Of a DNA stretch of 64,000 nucleotides, positions 25,172-34,236 are shown in pieces; position 1 is the first letter of the stretch; each line of letters begins with the position of its first letter. Position numbers and translations under genes: made by a program. The notes beneath the pieces were generated by a model. That model was not told where the DNA came from and did not search any database. It saw only the letters and a list, made by a program, of their open reading frames with translations. This DNA is from a virus, in the IMG/VR virus record IMGVR_UViG_3300042558_003926, positions 186,001 through 250,000 of that record. One strand, written 5' to 3'.

Positions 25172-26038
25172 ATGTCACACTTTACAGTAATGGTAATTGG
25201 CAACGATCCAGAAAACCAATTAGCCCCCTATCAGGAAAACAATATGGAAGATTGTCCGGAAGAGTATTTGTCCTTTGTAGACGAAACTGAATATTTAAAG
25301 GATGGATGGGATAAACTCACGGAGGATGAAAAGAATGGATACGGAAATTCGTTCGAAGAGTATGCTAAGGACGAGGGTTACAAAAAGCATCCAGAGGAAG
25401 AAAAATATGGGTTCTATGAAAATGCAAATGCCAAGTGGGACTGGTATCTTCTGGGAGGAAGATGGACTGGATTCTTAAAATTGAAAGACGGTGCCGAAGG
25501 TCAAATAGGAGAAGCGGGCATTATGACAAGAAGTGCAATACCAGGATTTGCAGATAGTGCAAGAAAAAAGGACATAGACTTTAACGGTATGAGAAAATCG
25601 GAGGCTGAGGATGCAGGTAAAACGTGGGACAAGGTAAATAAGATCCTCGGTGATGTTGAAATACCACATTCATGGGAACACGTTAGAGAAGTTATGTTCC
25701 CTGGCGACCTTCAAGCAGCTAGGGAGTACTACCACAATCAGGATGCAAACAAGAAAATAGATGAATGGAACAGAAAAAATAATCACTCACTATTTGGGGT
25801 GGATCCACTTGATTTTCTGACTGTTTCGAAGGAAGAGCATTGTCAAAAAGCTGCGGATTCTGCAATATCTACATTTGCTGTCTTAAAGGACGGTGTATGG
25901 TACGAGAAAGGAGAAATGGGATGGTGGGGAACAGTAAGTGGAGAAAAAGACCAATCCGACTGGAACAAAGAGGTCTCCAAAATGATAGAATCATTGGATG
26001 ATGATACCATGATCTCAATCTACGATTGTCACATATAA
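25172..26038 (+). CDS. Conserved phage hypothetical protein, 288 aa
   Basis: Begins MSHFTVMVIGNDPENQLAPYQENN, the start of a widespread but uncharacterised family found in phages and bacterial genomes. WDWYLLGGRWTGFLKLK and MMSIYDCHI-like ends are typical. It is cytosolic and acidic. Function unknown. Confidence 0.75.
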   Translation: MSHFTVMVIGNDPENQLAPYQENNMEDCPEEYLSFVDETEYLKDGWDKLTEDEKNGYGNSFEEYAKDEGYKKHPEEEKYGFYENANAKWDWYLLGGRWTGFLKLKDGAEGQIGEAGIMTRSAIPGFADSARKKDIDFNGMRKSEAEDAGKTWDKVNKILGDVEIPHSWEHVREVMFPGDLQAAREYYHNQDANKKIDEWNRKNNHSLFGVDPLDFLTVSKEEHCQKAADSAISTFAVLKDGVWYEKGEMGWWGTVSGEKDQSDWNKEVSKMIESLDDDTMISIYDCHI

Positions 26039-26047
26039 GTATTAAAA

Positions 26048-27190
26048 ATGGAAAGAAAATTAGCCTCCATACAGAGAGTAAAGGAAATCCTTCATATAGA
26101 AGGAGCTGATGCTATTGAGATAGCAGTAATTAATTCTTGGAAAGTAGTAACTAAGAAAGGAGAATATAGTCCTGGTGATCTTTGCATCTACTGTGAAATA
26201 GACTCTTTCCTCCCAGTAAGAGATGATCTTGAATTTCTAAGAAAATCATCCTACAAGAAAATGGGAGATCTAGAGGGATTCAGATTAAAAACAATCCGTC
26301 TCAGAGGACAGATTAGTCAAGGACTCATTTTGCCGCTACATGTCTTGGAAGATGATGGTGAAATGAAGATCGGAACTAGCAAACAGCCCTGGGGAGATCA
26401 GCTCCAATTGGGTCCATATGATAATGCCTTAGTGATAGAGGAAGGAACCGACGTAACTGGAATTCTTGGAGTGGTTAAATATGAGCCACCGATACCTGCA
26501 GAGTTATCGGGTAAGGTTAAAGGATTTTTTCCTGGATTTATCAGAAAGACTGATGAGGAGAGAATCCAAAATATGACCAAGGAGTTTGATAATATGAAAT
26601 CCCAGAAGTATTACGTCACAGAGAAACTTGACGGTTCTTCTGCAACATACTACTTCAGAGACGGTGTTTTTGGTGTCTGTTCAAGGAATCTAGAATTGGC
26701 AGATCCCGGGGAGTTCCAACCAGGAACGGTCTTATGTGAAGATGGAGTGGAAAGACCTAAGAAGGAGAATACTTTCTGGAAGATTGCTAGGGAATTTTTC
26801 ATCGCAGAAAAACTCGGAACCCAGAATCAAAACTACGCAATCCAGGGAGAATTGATAGGTGAGGGCATTCAAGGAAATCCATACAGAATTAAAGGACATA
26901 AGGTTATGATCTTCAACGTTTTCAACATAGACGAACAGGAGTACCTTGGTCTTGATGAGATGAGAGACTTTTTAGATAAAATCAACGTAGACGGAAACCC
27001 CCTTGAATTAGTTCCAATTATATCAGAAGACTATCAACTTCCTGAAACTATAGATGAGATTCTAAATCAGGCGGAAGGAAAGTCGATCTTAAATAATCAA
27101 ACGGAAAGAGAGGGTATAGTTATTAGAAACCGTAACAAGACAGTTTCTTTCAAAGCTATCTCTAATAATTTTCTACTTAAAGAAAAATAA
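26048..27190 (+). CDS. DraRnl (Rnl5)-type RNA ligase
   Basis: 380 residues. An N-terminal OB-like domain (about 1-150, IYCEIDSFLPV) precedes the ligase core: motif I EKLDGSSATYYF with Lys193, motif III/IIIa YAIQGELIGEGIQGNPY and MIFNVFNID, motif IV EGIVIRN, motif V VSFKAISNNFLLK. This N-terminal OB plus ligase arrangement is that of Deinococcus DraRnl, which seals nicks with a 3'-OH RNA end. It gives the phage a second RNA ligase of a different family from the one at 18515. Confidence 0.82.
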   Translation: MERKLASIQRVKEILHIEGADAIEIAVINSWKVVTKKGEYSPGDLCIYCEIDSFLPVRDDLEFLRKSSYKKMGDLEGFRLKTIRLRGQISQGLILPLHVLEDDGEMKIGTSKQPWGDQLQLGPYDNALVIEEGTDVTGILGVVKYEPPIPAELSGKVKGFFPGFIRKTDEERIQNMTKEFDNMKSQKYYVTEKLDGSSATYYFRDGVFGVCSRNLELADPGEFQPGTVLCEDGVERPKKENTFWKIAREFFIAEKLGTQNQNYAIQGELIGEGIQGNPYRIKGHKVMIFNVFNIDEQEYLGLDEMRDFLDKINVDGNPLELVPIISEDYQLPETIDEILNQAEGKSILNNQTEREGIVIRNRNKTVSFKAISNNFLLKEK

Positions 27191-27197
27191 AAAACGC

Positions 27198-27635
27198 ATG
27201 AATAAAACAATCTTGTTAATAGCAATATCCATTATCCTCGTTTCTTGTGAGGATGTAAATATCAAGAAGGCTTCTGATAAGGATAAGATTTCTTTAGATA
27301 CTACCGCAGAATTTTCGGATCAGAATTATAGCGTATATCGTTTAAATAACTGCGAGTACATTGTATACGGTTCAGGGAATAACAGATGGGGATCACATAG
27401 AGGCGATTGTAAAAATCCAATTCACAATAAATCAGAGGACAAAAATTCTTTCCCTTATGATTCCTCTATTTATCGGGAAAAGCATTTTGATTGTTATGTT
27501 GAAGAAATAATGGAGGAGGAGAATGAAAAATATAAGTATTGGGTTTACACTGAATGCGGGATTGCATTTTTAACCAATAGGAAATATAAAATAGGAGAAA
27601 AGCTTAAAGGATTTAAATCACCTAAGCACAAATGA
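27198..27635 (+). CDS. Lipoprotein, 145 aa
   Basis: A signal peptide with lipobox ILVSC at residues 13-17, then an acidic polar domain with several Cys. It is eight bases after the ligase stop and overlaps the GalE start. Exported to the host envelope by the lipoprotein path. A superinfection-exclusion role is a common one for phage lipoproteins but is not shown here. Confidence 0.7.
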   Translation: MNKTILLIAISIILVSCEDVNIKKASDKDKISLDTTAEFSDQNYSVYRLNNCEYIVYGSGNNRWGSHRGDCKNPIHNKSEDKNSFPYDSSIYREKHFDCYVEEIMEEENEKYKYWVYTECGIAFLTNRKYKIGEKLKGFKSPKHK

Positions 27636-28675
27636 GAATTTTAATAACCGGAGGTGCGGGGTACATTGGATCTCACACCGCAGTAGAAGCTTTAAGGGAG
27701 GGACACGATGTTGTAATCTTGGACTCATTCATAAATTCAGATAGATCTGCTGTAGAGAATATAGAAAAAGCCAGCGGAAAGAAAGTAGATCTAGTAGAAT
27801 GTGATCTCAGCTTACCTATGCACATGGTTTTTGAAAAATTAGACTCTCTTGATCCTAATTTTGATTCGGTGATACACTTTGCAGCATTAAAATCTTCTCC
27901 AGAATCGGTTTCCAATCCAATAGAATATTATGATAACAATCTGAAATCACTTCTTAATATTCTGAAATTCTGCAAGATTCGGAATGTTAAAAATTTTATA
28001 TTCTCAAGTTCCGCTACTGTTTATGGCGATCCCCAATTTTTACCAATTACAGAGGAACATCCAATCGGGAAGGGCACTACTCCCTACGGATCTTCTAAGG
28101 TTATGGGTGAGTGGATAGTTGAGGACACGACAAAATCACAGAACATTAGATCAGTTGCTCTGAGATATTTTAATCCAGCAGGAGCTGATAACAGCTTATT
28201 AATAGGGGAACTACCAAAAGGGAAACCGAGCAACCTTGTCCCCATCATAACACAATCTGCTGCAGGAGTATATGGACCGATGACTATAACAGGGTCGGAT
28301 TTTCCAACTCCTGATGGTACAGCTATTAGGGATTATATACACGTGACAGATCTCGCAATCGCTCATCTAAAAGCTTTATCTTGGCTGGAATCTCAGAATA
28401 TCGGGACTTTCGATTACTTCAACATAGGAACAGGAAAGGGGACATCAGTTTATGAAATGGCGGAAACATTTGTCTTCTGCGTTGAGCCGGATCTTTTAGT
28501 TTGCGAAAGAGGACCAAGAAGGCCAGGAGATCCTGCTGAAGTTTGGTGCGACAGTACCAAGGCTAATTCTATTCTGGGATGGGAGTCTAAATTCGGTGTG
28601 AAGGATATTTTAAATAGCGCATGGGAGTGGGAAAAGAAAATTCGTTGGGAAGATACTGATAATATTTATCACTAA
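27632..28675 (+). CDS. galE: UDP-glucose 4-epimerase
   Basis: 347 residues, the usual GalE length. NAD-binding GGAGYIGSHT at 7-16, the VIHFAALK strand, the active-site Ser/Thr region FSSSATVYG, the catalytic YGSSK pair, and ALRYFNPAGA with LVPIITQSA. It interconverts UDP-glucose and UDP-galactose. In a phage it may feed glycosylation of DNA, virion proteins or host surface sugars. It overlaps the lipoprotein stop by four bases. Confidence 0.92.
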   Translation: MRILITGGAGYIGSHTAVEALREGHDVVILDSFINSDRSAVENIEKASGKKVDLVECDLSLPMHMVFEKLDSLDPNFDSVIHFAALKSSPESVSNPIEYYDNNLKSLLNILKFCKIRNVKNFIFSSSATVYGDPQFLPITEEHPIGKGTTPYGSSKVMGEWIVEDTTKSQNIRSVALRYFNPAGADNSLLIGELPKGKPSNLVPIITQSAAGVYGPMTITGSDFPTPDGTAIRDYIHVTDLAIAHLKALSWLESQNIGTFDYFNIGTGKGTSVYEMAETFVFCVEPDLLVCERGPRRPGDPAEVWCDSTKANSILGWESKFGVKDILNSAWEWEKKIRWEDTDNIYH

Positions 28676-28693
28676 AAGGAAACATAAGATCCA

Positions 28694-28699
28694 TATATA
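28694..28699 (+). promoter_or_regulatory. Late-type box TATATA
   Basis: ATATATAG 15 bases before the ATG at 28715; the preceding base is A rather than G. Confidence 0.35.
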
Positions 28700-28714
28700 G
28701 ATAAAATATCTAAT

Positions 28715-28906
28715 ATGATGATCTACTGTCTAATATTTTTTGCTCCTGGAGTTCCCATCTGGATAACTATGGAGCTATTGTCTCTTTTTTCTAAGGATGA
28801 GGAATATAGAATGGACAGCTTTATTGAGAGGGTCATCATTTTCCACTTTTGGCCTTTTGTCGGTTATTTTCTATACCACAAATTATTCAGGTCTAGGTGT
28901 GATTAG
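28715..28906 (+). CDS. Small membrane protein, 63 aa
   Basis: Two hydrophobic segments (MIYCLIFFAPGVPIWITMEL and VIIFHFWPFVGYFLY) separated by a charged loop. No family recognised. Confidence 0.55.
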   Translation: MMIYCLIFFAPGVPIWITMELLSLFSKDEEYRMDSFIERVIIFHFWPFVGYFLYHKLFRSRCD

Positions 28907-28922
28907 ATAAAACATTCTAAAT

Positions 28923-29330
28923 ATGAGGAAAGGTAAACAAAACAAGCCTAAGGAGACGGAGGTTACGGATCTAGAAGTAGCCAAAAAAATGCTAAAAATA
29001 CACCAGAGCGCACAAGACAGAAAATTAGAATTCGATCTTTCATTCGAATCAGTAAAGAAACTTTTAGCTTACCAGACATGTTATTACACTGGTAAAAAAT
29101 TCGAGGAAGAGGGATTACTCGCAAGAAGCTTTGATAGAATAGATTCAGCAAAGGGTTACATCGAGGGAAATGTTGTAGCTTGTACCGTTGATATAAACGG
29201 GAAGAAAAGCAATTTAAGTTTGGATGAAATAGAGTGTCTCTACAATAAACTAATAGTAAAAATGTGTCCAAAAAAGGATCCGGATTTAATAAGTGTAGAG
29301 ATAACCGATATTAAGGATGTTGAATCCTAG
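28923..29330 (+). CDS. HNH-type endonuclease
   Basis: 135 residues. CYYTGKKF, then SFDRIDSAKGYIEGNVVAC and INGKKSNLS fit the HNH subfamily whose motif reads L-D-R-I-D-S-x-K-G-Y-x-x-G-N-V, with Asp in place of the first His. The N-terminus is basic. It may be a homing-type or DNA-processing nuclease. It stands alone, with no intein or intron signal nearby. Confidence 0.75.
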   Translation: MRKGKQNKPKETEVTDLEVAKKMLKIHQSAQDRKLEFDLSFESVKKLLAYQTCYYTGKKFEEEGLLARSFDRIDSAKGYIEGNVVACTVDINGKKSNLSLDEIECLYNKLIVKMCPKKDPDLISVEITDIKDVES

Positions 29331-29337
29331 ATATATA
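29330..29337 (+). promoter_or_regulatory. Late-type box GATATATA, five bases from ATG
   Basis: GATATATA overlaps the end of the HNH gene; five bases later comes the ATG of a tagged gene (29343). Confidence 0.5.
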
Positions 29338-29342
29338 CCTAC

Positions 29343-30179
29343 ATGAACCTAAAACACATAAAGAAATACTCCATAAACGAATCCGAAGATGCTTTGAAAT
29401 CCGGTGGAATAACTTTAACCGATGACCAGATTGACTATCTAAACAGCGAAGGAGTAGATCTTGTGGTGAAGGTAAATAAAAATCTTAAGAAAAACGGTGG
29501 GCTTCCATGCATATCAAATAAAAAATGGGGGCAAAACTCCATATCTATTTCAATAGGTTTAAAAGAATTAGGTATATCAGAAAATATAGATAAGCTTGAA
29601 AAATATTCGGATAGCGATATAATCCCAAAATATCCTATCTCCGAAAATAATATGCAATTCCAATATTTTTTAGATCCTTCTCTAGCTTCGGGTAGTTATA
29701 AATTGAATAATTATAACTTCTCCCAGTACGGAGCTCAAACTATAAGGGTAGACATTAATTTTGAAACATTCGAAGATATCACAAGGATTATTAACGAATC
29801 GATTACTGAGATCTTTCAGGACTTCAAAAAGGTTAGAATTTTTGTCAATTGGAATTTGAAAAGACTCCCATCGATATCTTCGCATATAAAAAAAGAGGTG
29901 AAAGAGATTTACTGTAATCTGCTTGATCAATTTTTGGAAAATGGTAGGATAGAAGGAGACGACATAGACGAAAGCTTACATGCTATTCTCCTCGGTGATG
30001 CTTTAGAAAAAAATCAAGACGAGATCGAAAAATTTAATTCTCTACCCGAAGAAGCGAGAAAATCCCTTCTCTCCGGGTGGAGCCAAATACTTAAAAGCGA
30101 CGATCTAACGATATCTCTTAGAAAAATAGAAGCTCTTAAGAAATACATTAGCGTAAAAAAATCCTGGGATTTTATTTAG
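29343..30179 (+). CDS. Tagged hypothetical protein, 278 aa
   Basis: The N-terminus MNLKHIKKYSINESED is a tag variant ending in N-E-S. The remainder is mixed alpha/beta, with DITRIINESITEIFQDFKKVRIF and a helical C-terminus. No known family. Confidence 0.65.
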   Translation: MNLKHIKKYSINESEDALKSGGITLTDDQIDYLNSEGVDLVVKVNKNLKKNGGLPCISNKKWGQNSISISIGLKELGISENIDKLEKYSDSDIIPKYPISENNMQFQYFLDPSLASGSYKLNNYNFSQYGAQTIRVDINFETFEDITRIINESITEIFQDFKKVRIFVNWNLKRLPSISSHIKKEVKEIYCNLLDQFLENGRIEGDDIDESLHAILLGDALEKNQDEIEKFNSLPEEARKSLLSGWSQILKSDDLTISLRKIEALKKYISVKKSWDFI

Positions 30180-30223
30180 GGGGTTTGAACATGGATAAGG
30201 ACAAAAATTAGATAATAGGTAAG

Positions 30224-30478
30224 ATGGAACATATAGAACTGTACGAGAATTTCAGTAAGCCTGAAAAAAAAGAGTTTACTGATGCAGAGATCCAGTACTA
30301 CCAGAAGCTCTGGGACTGGTTACCCCAGAAGTATAGATTCAATCCTTTTTTCTCTAAGTTATGGAATCAGGTTAAGGATAAAAAGTACCTAACGAAAAAA
30401 CAATGGACCCAGCTAGAATATCTTCTTAAGAATGGCAAATCGCAATACGAAGCAGGAATTCTACCGTCTAATTATTGA
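30224..30478 (+). CDS. Tagged small protein, 84 aa
   Basis: MEHIELYENFSKPE matches the tag. The rest is aromatic and helical (YYQKLWDWLPQKYRFNPFF). It is followed three bases later by another tagged gene. Function unknown. Confidence 0.65.
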   Translation: MEHIELYENFSKPEKKEFTDAEIQYYQKLWDWLPQKYRFNPFFSKLWNQVKDKKYLTKKQWTQLEYLLKNGKSQYEAGILPSNY

Positions 30479-30481
30479 TCG

Positions 30482-30865
30482 ATGAAAAATATAGAACTAT
30501 ACGAATCTTTTGAGGAAGAAGATCCAAAGGAACTTTTAAATGATTTTATAAAAGAGATATGGCCGGATATAGAAAAGTACCTGGAGTCAGCGGGATTGGA
30601 GAGTGATTACGTTTGGATTGACGAGGAAGAATTCGCAATTGAATATTGGCCAACCAGCATGGATGGATCTGTACCTAACAGAATTTCCTATATAGTAGAC
30701 GATTTAAAAACCATTCTGGAGAAAGAAATGGGTACAGGTATATCGTGGAGATTTGCACCAAACGGGAACTGTCAAAGACTTATCTTTGTTCTGGATTCTC
30801 CTATAGAAACTGGGTCTGTCACGGACAAAATACTTAAGGTTAAAAAGGCTTTAAAGTTCACATAA
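30482..30865 (+). CDS. Tagged small protein, 127 aa
   Basis: MKNIELYESFEEED matches the tag closely. An acidic alpha/beta body follows (ESDYVWIDEEEFAIEYWP). Paired with the preceding tagged gene. Confidence 0.65.
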   Translation: MKNIELYESFEEEDPKELLNDFIKEIWPDIEKYLESAGLESDYVWIDEEEFAIEYWPTSMDGSVPNRISYIVDDLKTILEKEMGTGISWRFAPNGNCQRLIFVLDSPIETGSVTDKILKVKKALKFT

Positions 30866-30896
30866 TTTTTATTTCCGGGATTTGTTATTATATTTA
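30866..30896 (+). promoter_or_regulatory. Early-type promoter
   Basis: T-tract, TTCCG (G at 30877), 11 bases, TATATTTA at 30889-30896; ATG 16 bases on. Confidence 0.65.
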
Positions 30897-30912
30897 CCTA
30901 AATTTTAAAACA

Positions 30913-31263
30913 ATGAAAGTAATCATAGCCGGAGGTAGAGACTTTATGGAATATGAACTTCTATATGAATCATGCAGAAGAATCTTTGAAAATCGTGAAA
31001 TAAGAGAAATTGTTAGTGGATGCGCTAAAGGGGCTGATAGGGTTGGAGAAAAATACGCTGAATTCAACAAGATACCGATTAAAAAATTTCCTGCAGAATG
31101 GGATAAGTATGGTAAATCAGCAGGTTACCGTAGAAACAAGGAAATGGCAGACTATGGTGACGTTCTAGTTGCTTTCTGGAATGGTGAGAGCAAAGGAACT
31201 AAGCACATGATAGATCTAGCAACGGCAAATAAATTAGAAGTACACGTAATAAAATACACATGA
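30913..31263 (+). CDS. SLOG-family (DUF2493, YspA-like) protein
   Basis: 116 residues: MKVIIAGGRDF, IVSGCAKGADRVGEKYAEF, KFPAEWDKYGKSAGYRRN, MADYGDVLVAFWNGESKGT. This is the DUF2493 branch of the SLOG superfamily, Rossmann-like domains that bind nucleotide-derived ligands and act as sensors or nucleotide-processing enzymes. Its early promoter and overlap with the next gene place it in an early unit. Confidence 0.85.
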   Translation: MKVIIAGGRDFMEYELLYESCRRIFENREIREIVSGCAKGADRVGEKYAEFNKIPIKKFPAEWDKYGKSAGYRRNKEMADYGDVLVAFWNGESKGTKHMIDLATANKLEVHVIKYT

Positions 31264-31478
31264 GCACATTTATTAAATTAACACACTCCGACGTACAAGG
31301 AGATCTTAGGATTAATCCTATTTTTATATCTGCAATGAATAGATTAGATGATAGAACTGAGGTCTATTGCATGGGGGTAGAATATGCTTGGGAGGTAAAG
31401 GAAACCCCCGAAGAAATTATAAAACTTTCAGAGACTAAGAAATATTTTACCACCTATAATAAACCAGGAAATGAGTAG
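31260..31478 (+). CDS. Hypothetical protein, 72 aa
   Basis: A small soluble protein (MSTFIKLTHSDVQGDLRINP) reading like a phage protein with a small beta domain. Overlaps both neighbours, so it is translated with the SLOG gene. Confidence 0.65.
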   Translation: MSTFIKLTHSDVQGDLRINPIFISAMNRLDDRTEVYCMGVEYAWEVKETPEEIIKLSETKKYFTTYNKPGNE

Positions 31479-31716
31479 ATACGTTATAAAAAACCAGGAG
31501 ACCAATAGAACATTGACATATGGATGGGATCACGCTCTTGGGTACTTCTATGACATTACCGATTCGTCTAAAAATGAAGATGAGCCTGGATATCTGATAG
31601 AGGAAAAATGTTATTTTCTGAATCGGCTATCGCGAAACGATTTTGCTGAGGTACTTTTAGAATGGAAGGCTCCGGAAAAACATCTAACTTCTCTGAGCTT
31701 AGATCTGCCTTTTTAG
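31471..31716 (+). CDS. Hypothetical protein, 81 aa
   Basis: Aromatic-rich soluble protein (TYGWDHALGYFYDI). Last gene of the SLOG run; its end overlaps the convergent tagged gene by four bases. Function unknown. Confidence 0.6.
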   Translation: MSRYVIKNQETNRTLTYGWDHALGYFYDITDSSKNEDEPGYLIEEKCYFLNRLSRNDFAEVLLEWKAPEKHLTSLSLDLPF

Positions 31717-32264
31717 GAGTATGTGATTCTCCCAGCAGCCCTGCTACCAAGTTCTTTTAAAACACTATCTACGAAATCTTCCCAATTTACATAGGATACC
31801 TCCGGGGTTCCATTTATTTCTGCAGTTACCCTAAATTCGTTATAGGTAAATTTTCCTCTTTCTACGGTCCAGCTTATAGTGCAATCCCCTGTGTATATCG
31901 ATTCAACAAAATCTCTCCCGTCATCATTGTTGCCTATCGCATCATATATCGCTTTTTCTATCTCGCTCGCCGTAAATAGAGGGGTTTCTTCAGAAGGATT
32001 TATATAGGCGAAAAGGTCATTCGATATCTGTTCATTGTCCATCTCTATATAGTAGTCGCTTGGATGATCGCTTAGTTCCGCAGTGATTTTTAGTTCTGTA
32101 TCATCCTCCGAATAATCTAATTCCGGACTATGATCATCCATGTTTATTATGAAATATGATTCAGCTTGACTCTTCAGAGACTCTAATCCTTCTTTAATGT
32201 CCATGATATTGAAATATTCATCATCGGACTCGTTAAGTTTTTTAAAACTTCTTATGTGCCTCAC
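31713..32264 (-). CDS. Tagged acidic protein, 183 aa
   Basis: GTG start at 32264, giving MRHIRSFKKLNESDD, a tag ending in N-E-S. The rest is acidic and strand-rich (SYVNWEDFVDSVLKEL near the end). A GATATATA box lies 16 bases upstream. No family recognised. Confidence 0.65.
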   Translation of the reverse strand: MRHIRSFKKLNESDDEYFNIMDIKEGLESLKSQAESYFIINMDDHSPELDYSEDDTELKITAELSDHPSDYYIEMDNEQISNDLFAYINPSEETPLFTASEIEKAIYDAIGNNDDGRDFVESIYTGDCTISWTVERGKFTYNEFRVTAEINGTPEVSYVNWEDFVDSVLKELGSRAAGRITYS

Positions 32265-32280
32265 TTGTAGATTTTTTCTC

Positions 32281-32288
32281 TATATATC
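32281..32288 (-). promoter_or_regulatory. Late-type box GATATATA
   Basis: The minus strand reads GATATATAG, 16 bases before the GTG at 32264. Confidence 0.5.
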
Positions 32289-32299
32289 GATAGATTATC

Positions 32300-32878
32300 C
32301 TAGAGCTTTACTAAAAGATCCTTCATCACATAAGCATCCCTATCCTGTATAGGGATATGACTTAAATCGACATATGGAATCTTTTCAAGTTCTAGATAAT
32401 TCTTGATAATCGAATCAAGTTTTATGATCTCTGCCTTATTGTGATATCTGATACCATCCTGCTCATCCTCTTCAAGAAAGGGTGGTACGTAGTATATCTT
32501 GTGCCACTGATTGAGAGATTTCAGAATCTCCTTCTGGATATGATTTATCGTTGCTATGTCTTTCTGCGATAGAGTTGAATTGAATCTGGATCTAAAATAG
32601 AAATAGTTTAGGATTGAGCTCGAGTCGCATATGATCCAATCTTTACTACCATCGTACATTCTTTCTCTTCCTAGCTGCTTATAAAAGATAACTATTTGGT
32701 CAACAGGGGTATCCGGAATTCCCCACTCGGCTATATAATCAGTAGCTGCTTCTCCGACAAAGATCGAATTCTGTTTTCTTATTTTTAATCCATGATGCAC
32801 AGAAGCTGCCAGTGTGCTTTTCCCTGATGATGGAGCTCCTATTATAGAAACCAATTTAGACTTTATCTCACCTTTCAT
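32300..32878 (-). CDS. P-loop NTPase / kinase-like protein (NadR or AAA_28 type)
   Basis: 192 residues. Walker A GAPSSGKST near residue 14, VGEAATDYIAEWG, then DWIICDSSSILNYFYFRSRF and a lid region. This fits the AAA_28 / NadR nicotinamide-riboside-kinase-like group, or a nucleoside kinase. Substrate not predictable from the sequence. No tag. Confidence 0.7.
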   Translation of the reverse strand: MKGEIKSKLVSIIGAPSSGKSTLAASVHHGLKIRKQNSIFVGEAATDYIAEWGIPDTPVDQIVIFYKQLGRERMYDGSKDWIICDSSSILNYFYFRSRFNSTLSQKDIATINHIQKEILKSLNQWHKIYYVPPFLEEDEQDGIRYHNKAEIIKLDSIIKNYLELEKIPYVDLSHIPIQDRDAYVMKDLLVKL

Positions 32879-32957
32879 TACCTCAAATTTAATTTTTATA
32901 TCGTAAAAGACATCTATTATTTCAGATCATTTAAAAAATATAATAATCTGATTTATC

Positions 32958-32988
32958 TTTTTTATCCCGTAACGTTGTTGTAAATTAG
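32958..32988 (+). promoter_or_regulatory. Early-type promoter
   Basis: T-tract, ATCCCG (G at 32969), 11 bases, TAAATTAG at 32981-32988 (two bases from consensus); ATG 17 bases on. Confidence 0.55.
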
Positions 32989-33005
32989 CTCTTAAATATA
33001 AGGAC

Positions 33006-33758
33006 ATGAACAAGATATTAGAATCATTAGCACCATTCTGCCAAGAAAAAAACGCAGGAAATGCTACATTAAATACTGAAGAGCCAACTCCACGAGTAAA
33101 GTTTCTATTGTCTTTGTTAGATGGACTTGAGATTCCCTACGAGTTAGATAGTTTCCTAGCTAGAGAAACAACATACCATAATATCATTCTTCGTGGAACT
33201 AGTAATAGAATGGTAATAGCTCATCATGATATAGTGAACCCAGATTCGGATAATGCTAACGATAACTCAGCATCTGTAATAAATGCAATCTACTTAAAAT
33301 CCTTAGTCCCTGATCTTAATGTTGTTCTTACAGATGGTGAGGAAGTTGGATTTATTGGTGCTAATCATTTAGCTAAACAAATCCTCTGTGGGGATTTTGG
33401 TGATATTGAATGGGTTCTTAATATAGAGCTAAGTGGTAAGGGGGGTAAGAACTTTATGATCGGGGCACATTCAGGGAAACTAACAGAGCACATTCTTGGT
33501 ATATTCGATGCACCTGTAGTTCAAACTCCTCCCAGTGACTGTTATGCTATTTCCAGGTATGGAATCGATACCAATGTCATCAATCCTCTTCCGATGCTAT
33601 TAGAAGGAGAGTCTGGTATTAAGCAAGGAGATTCTTTCCTAGATAATTCTTCTTGGTATTTATGTCATAGCAAAGGTGATTCATTGGATAAAATCTCTCT
33701 TAAGGATATGAACGAATTCGTGACTGAAGTTCTATATCCGATCGTAACACATAGATAA
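33006..33758 (+). CDS. M28-like zinc aminopeptidase
   Basis: 250 residues with the M28 metal pattern: MVIAHHDIVNPDSDNANDNSAS (His, Asp bridging; pieces), VLTDGEEVGFIGA (Glu-Glu), then SHSGKLT and CYAISRYGIDT, and a final LCHSKGDSLDKI with His. M28 enzymes remove N-terminal residues or act as carboxypeptidases. No signal peptide, so it acts in the cytosol. An early promoter precedes it. Phage M28-like peptidases are rare, so this is notable. Confidence 0.75.
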   Translation: MNKILESLAPFCQEKNAGNATLNTEEPTPRVKFLLSLLDGLEIPYELDSFLARETTYHNIILRGTSNRMVIAHHDIVNPDSDNANDNSASVINAIYLKSLVPDLNVVLTDGEEVGFIGANHLAKQILCGDFGDIEWVLNIELSGKGGKNFMIGAHSGKLTEHILGIFDAPVVQTPPSDCYAISRYGIDTNVINPLPMLLEGESGIKQGDSFLDNSSWYLCHSKGDSLDKISLKDMNEFVTEVLYPIVTHR

Positions 33759-33763
33759 GGTTG

Positions 33764-33771
33764 GATATATA
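33764..33771 (+). promoter_or_regulatory. Late-type box GATATATA, five bases from ATG
   Basis: GATATATA, then AGTAC, then the ATG at 33777 of a tagged gene. Confidence 0.5.
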
Positions 33772-33776
33772 AGTAC

Positions 33777-33959
33777 ATGATACTTAAATTCCAAGAATTT
33801 ATCACCGAGTCCAAAAAAGAGGACAAAAAAATCACAAAATCCAAATCGAAGAAGTCCACAAATTGCAATGAATGTGGACAGAAAATTAGAGAGTGTTCCT
33901 GTCAGGATTATGGTGGAGGGTATCTAGGGCCAGAGATGCCATCAAATTTACTTTACTAA
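33777..33959 (+). CDS. Tagged small Cys-rich protein, 60 aa
   Basis: MILKFQEFITESKKE is the tag form closest to the T4 internal-protein signal. A Lys/Ser-rich link follows, then CNECG and CSC, likely a small zinc site, then a Gly-rich end. It is little more than a tag plus a metal-binding knot, which supports the idea that the tag is a separable unit. Confidence 0.65.
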   Translation: MILKFQEFITESKKEDKKITKSKSKKSTNCNECGQKIRECSCQDYGGGYLGPEMPSNLLY

Positions 33960-33961
33960 TT

Positions 33962-34162
33962 ATGATTAAAGCTTTTGTTATTAAATCCCAGACCATTAAG
34001 GAGGCTAAAGAGGTTTGGGGGGAATCCATATTGAATGATGTTTTCTCCATTACTCGAAAGGTTAAGCCAAATGAAGCTCTAGAAATTCTAAAAAACGAGA
34101 ATAAATCTAAGCATTCCGACTGTTTACGATATATTTTTAGCGAAATGCTGATTAATAGGTGA
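33962..34162 (+). CDS. Hypothetical protein, 66 aa
   Basis: ATG at 33962, two bases after the previous stop. A short alpha/beta protein (MIKAFVIKSQTIKEAKEVWG). A longer upstream frame overlaps the tagged gene and is rejected. Confidence 0.55.
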   Translation: MIKAFVIKSQTIKEAKEVWGESILNDVFSITRKVKPNEALEILKNENKSKHSDCLRYIFSEMLINR

Positions 34163-34236
34163 AACCATTTATTCTTTCTGATATAGAACACTAGCAACAT
34201 TTAGGAGGTTCTCTAAAAATGTTTGTTTTGGTTTAG

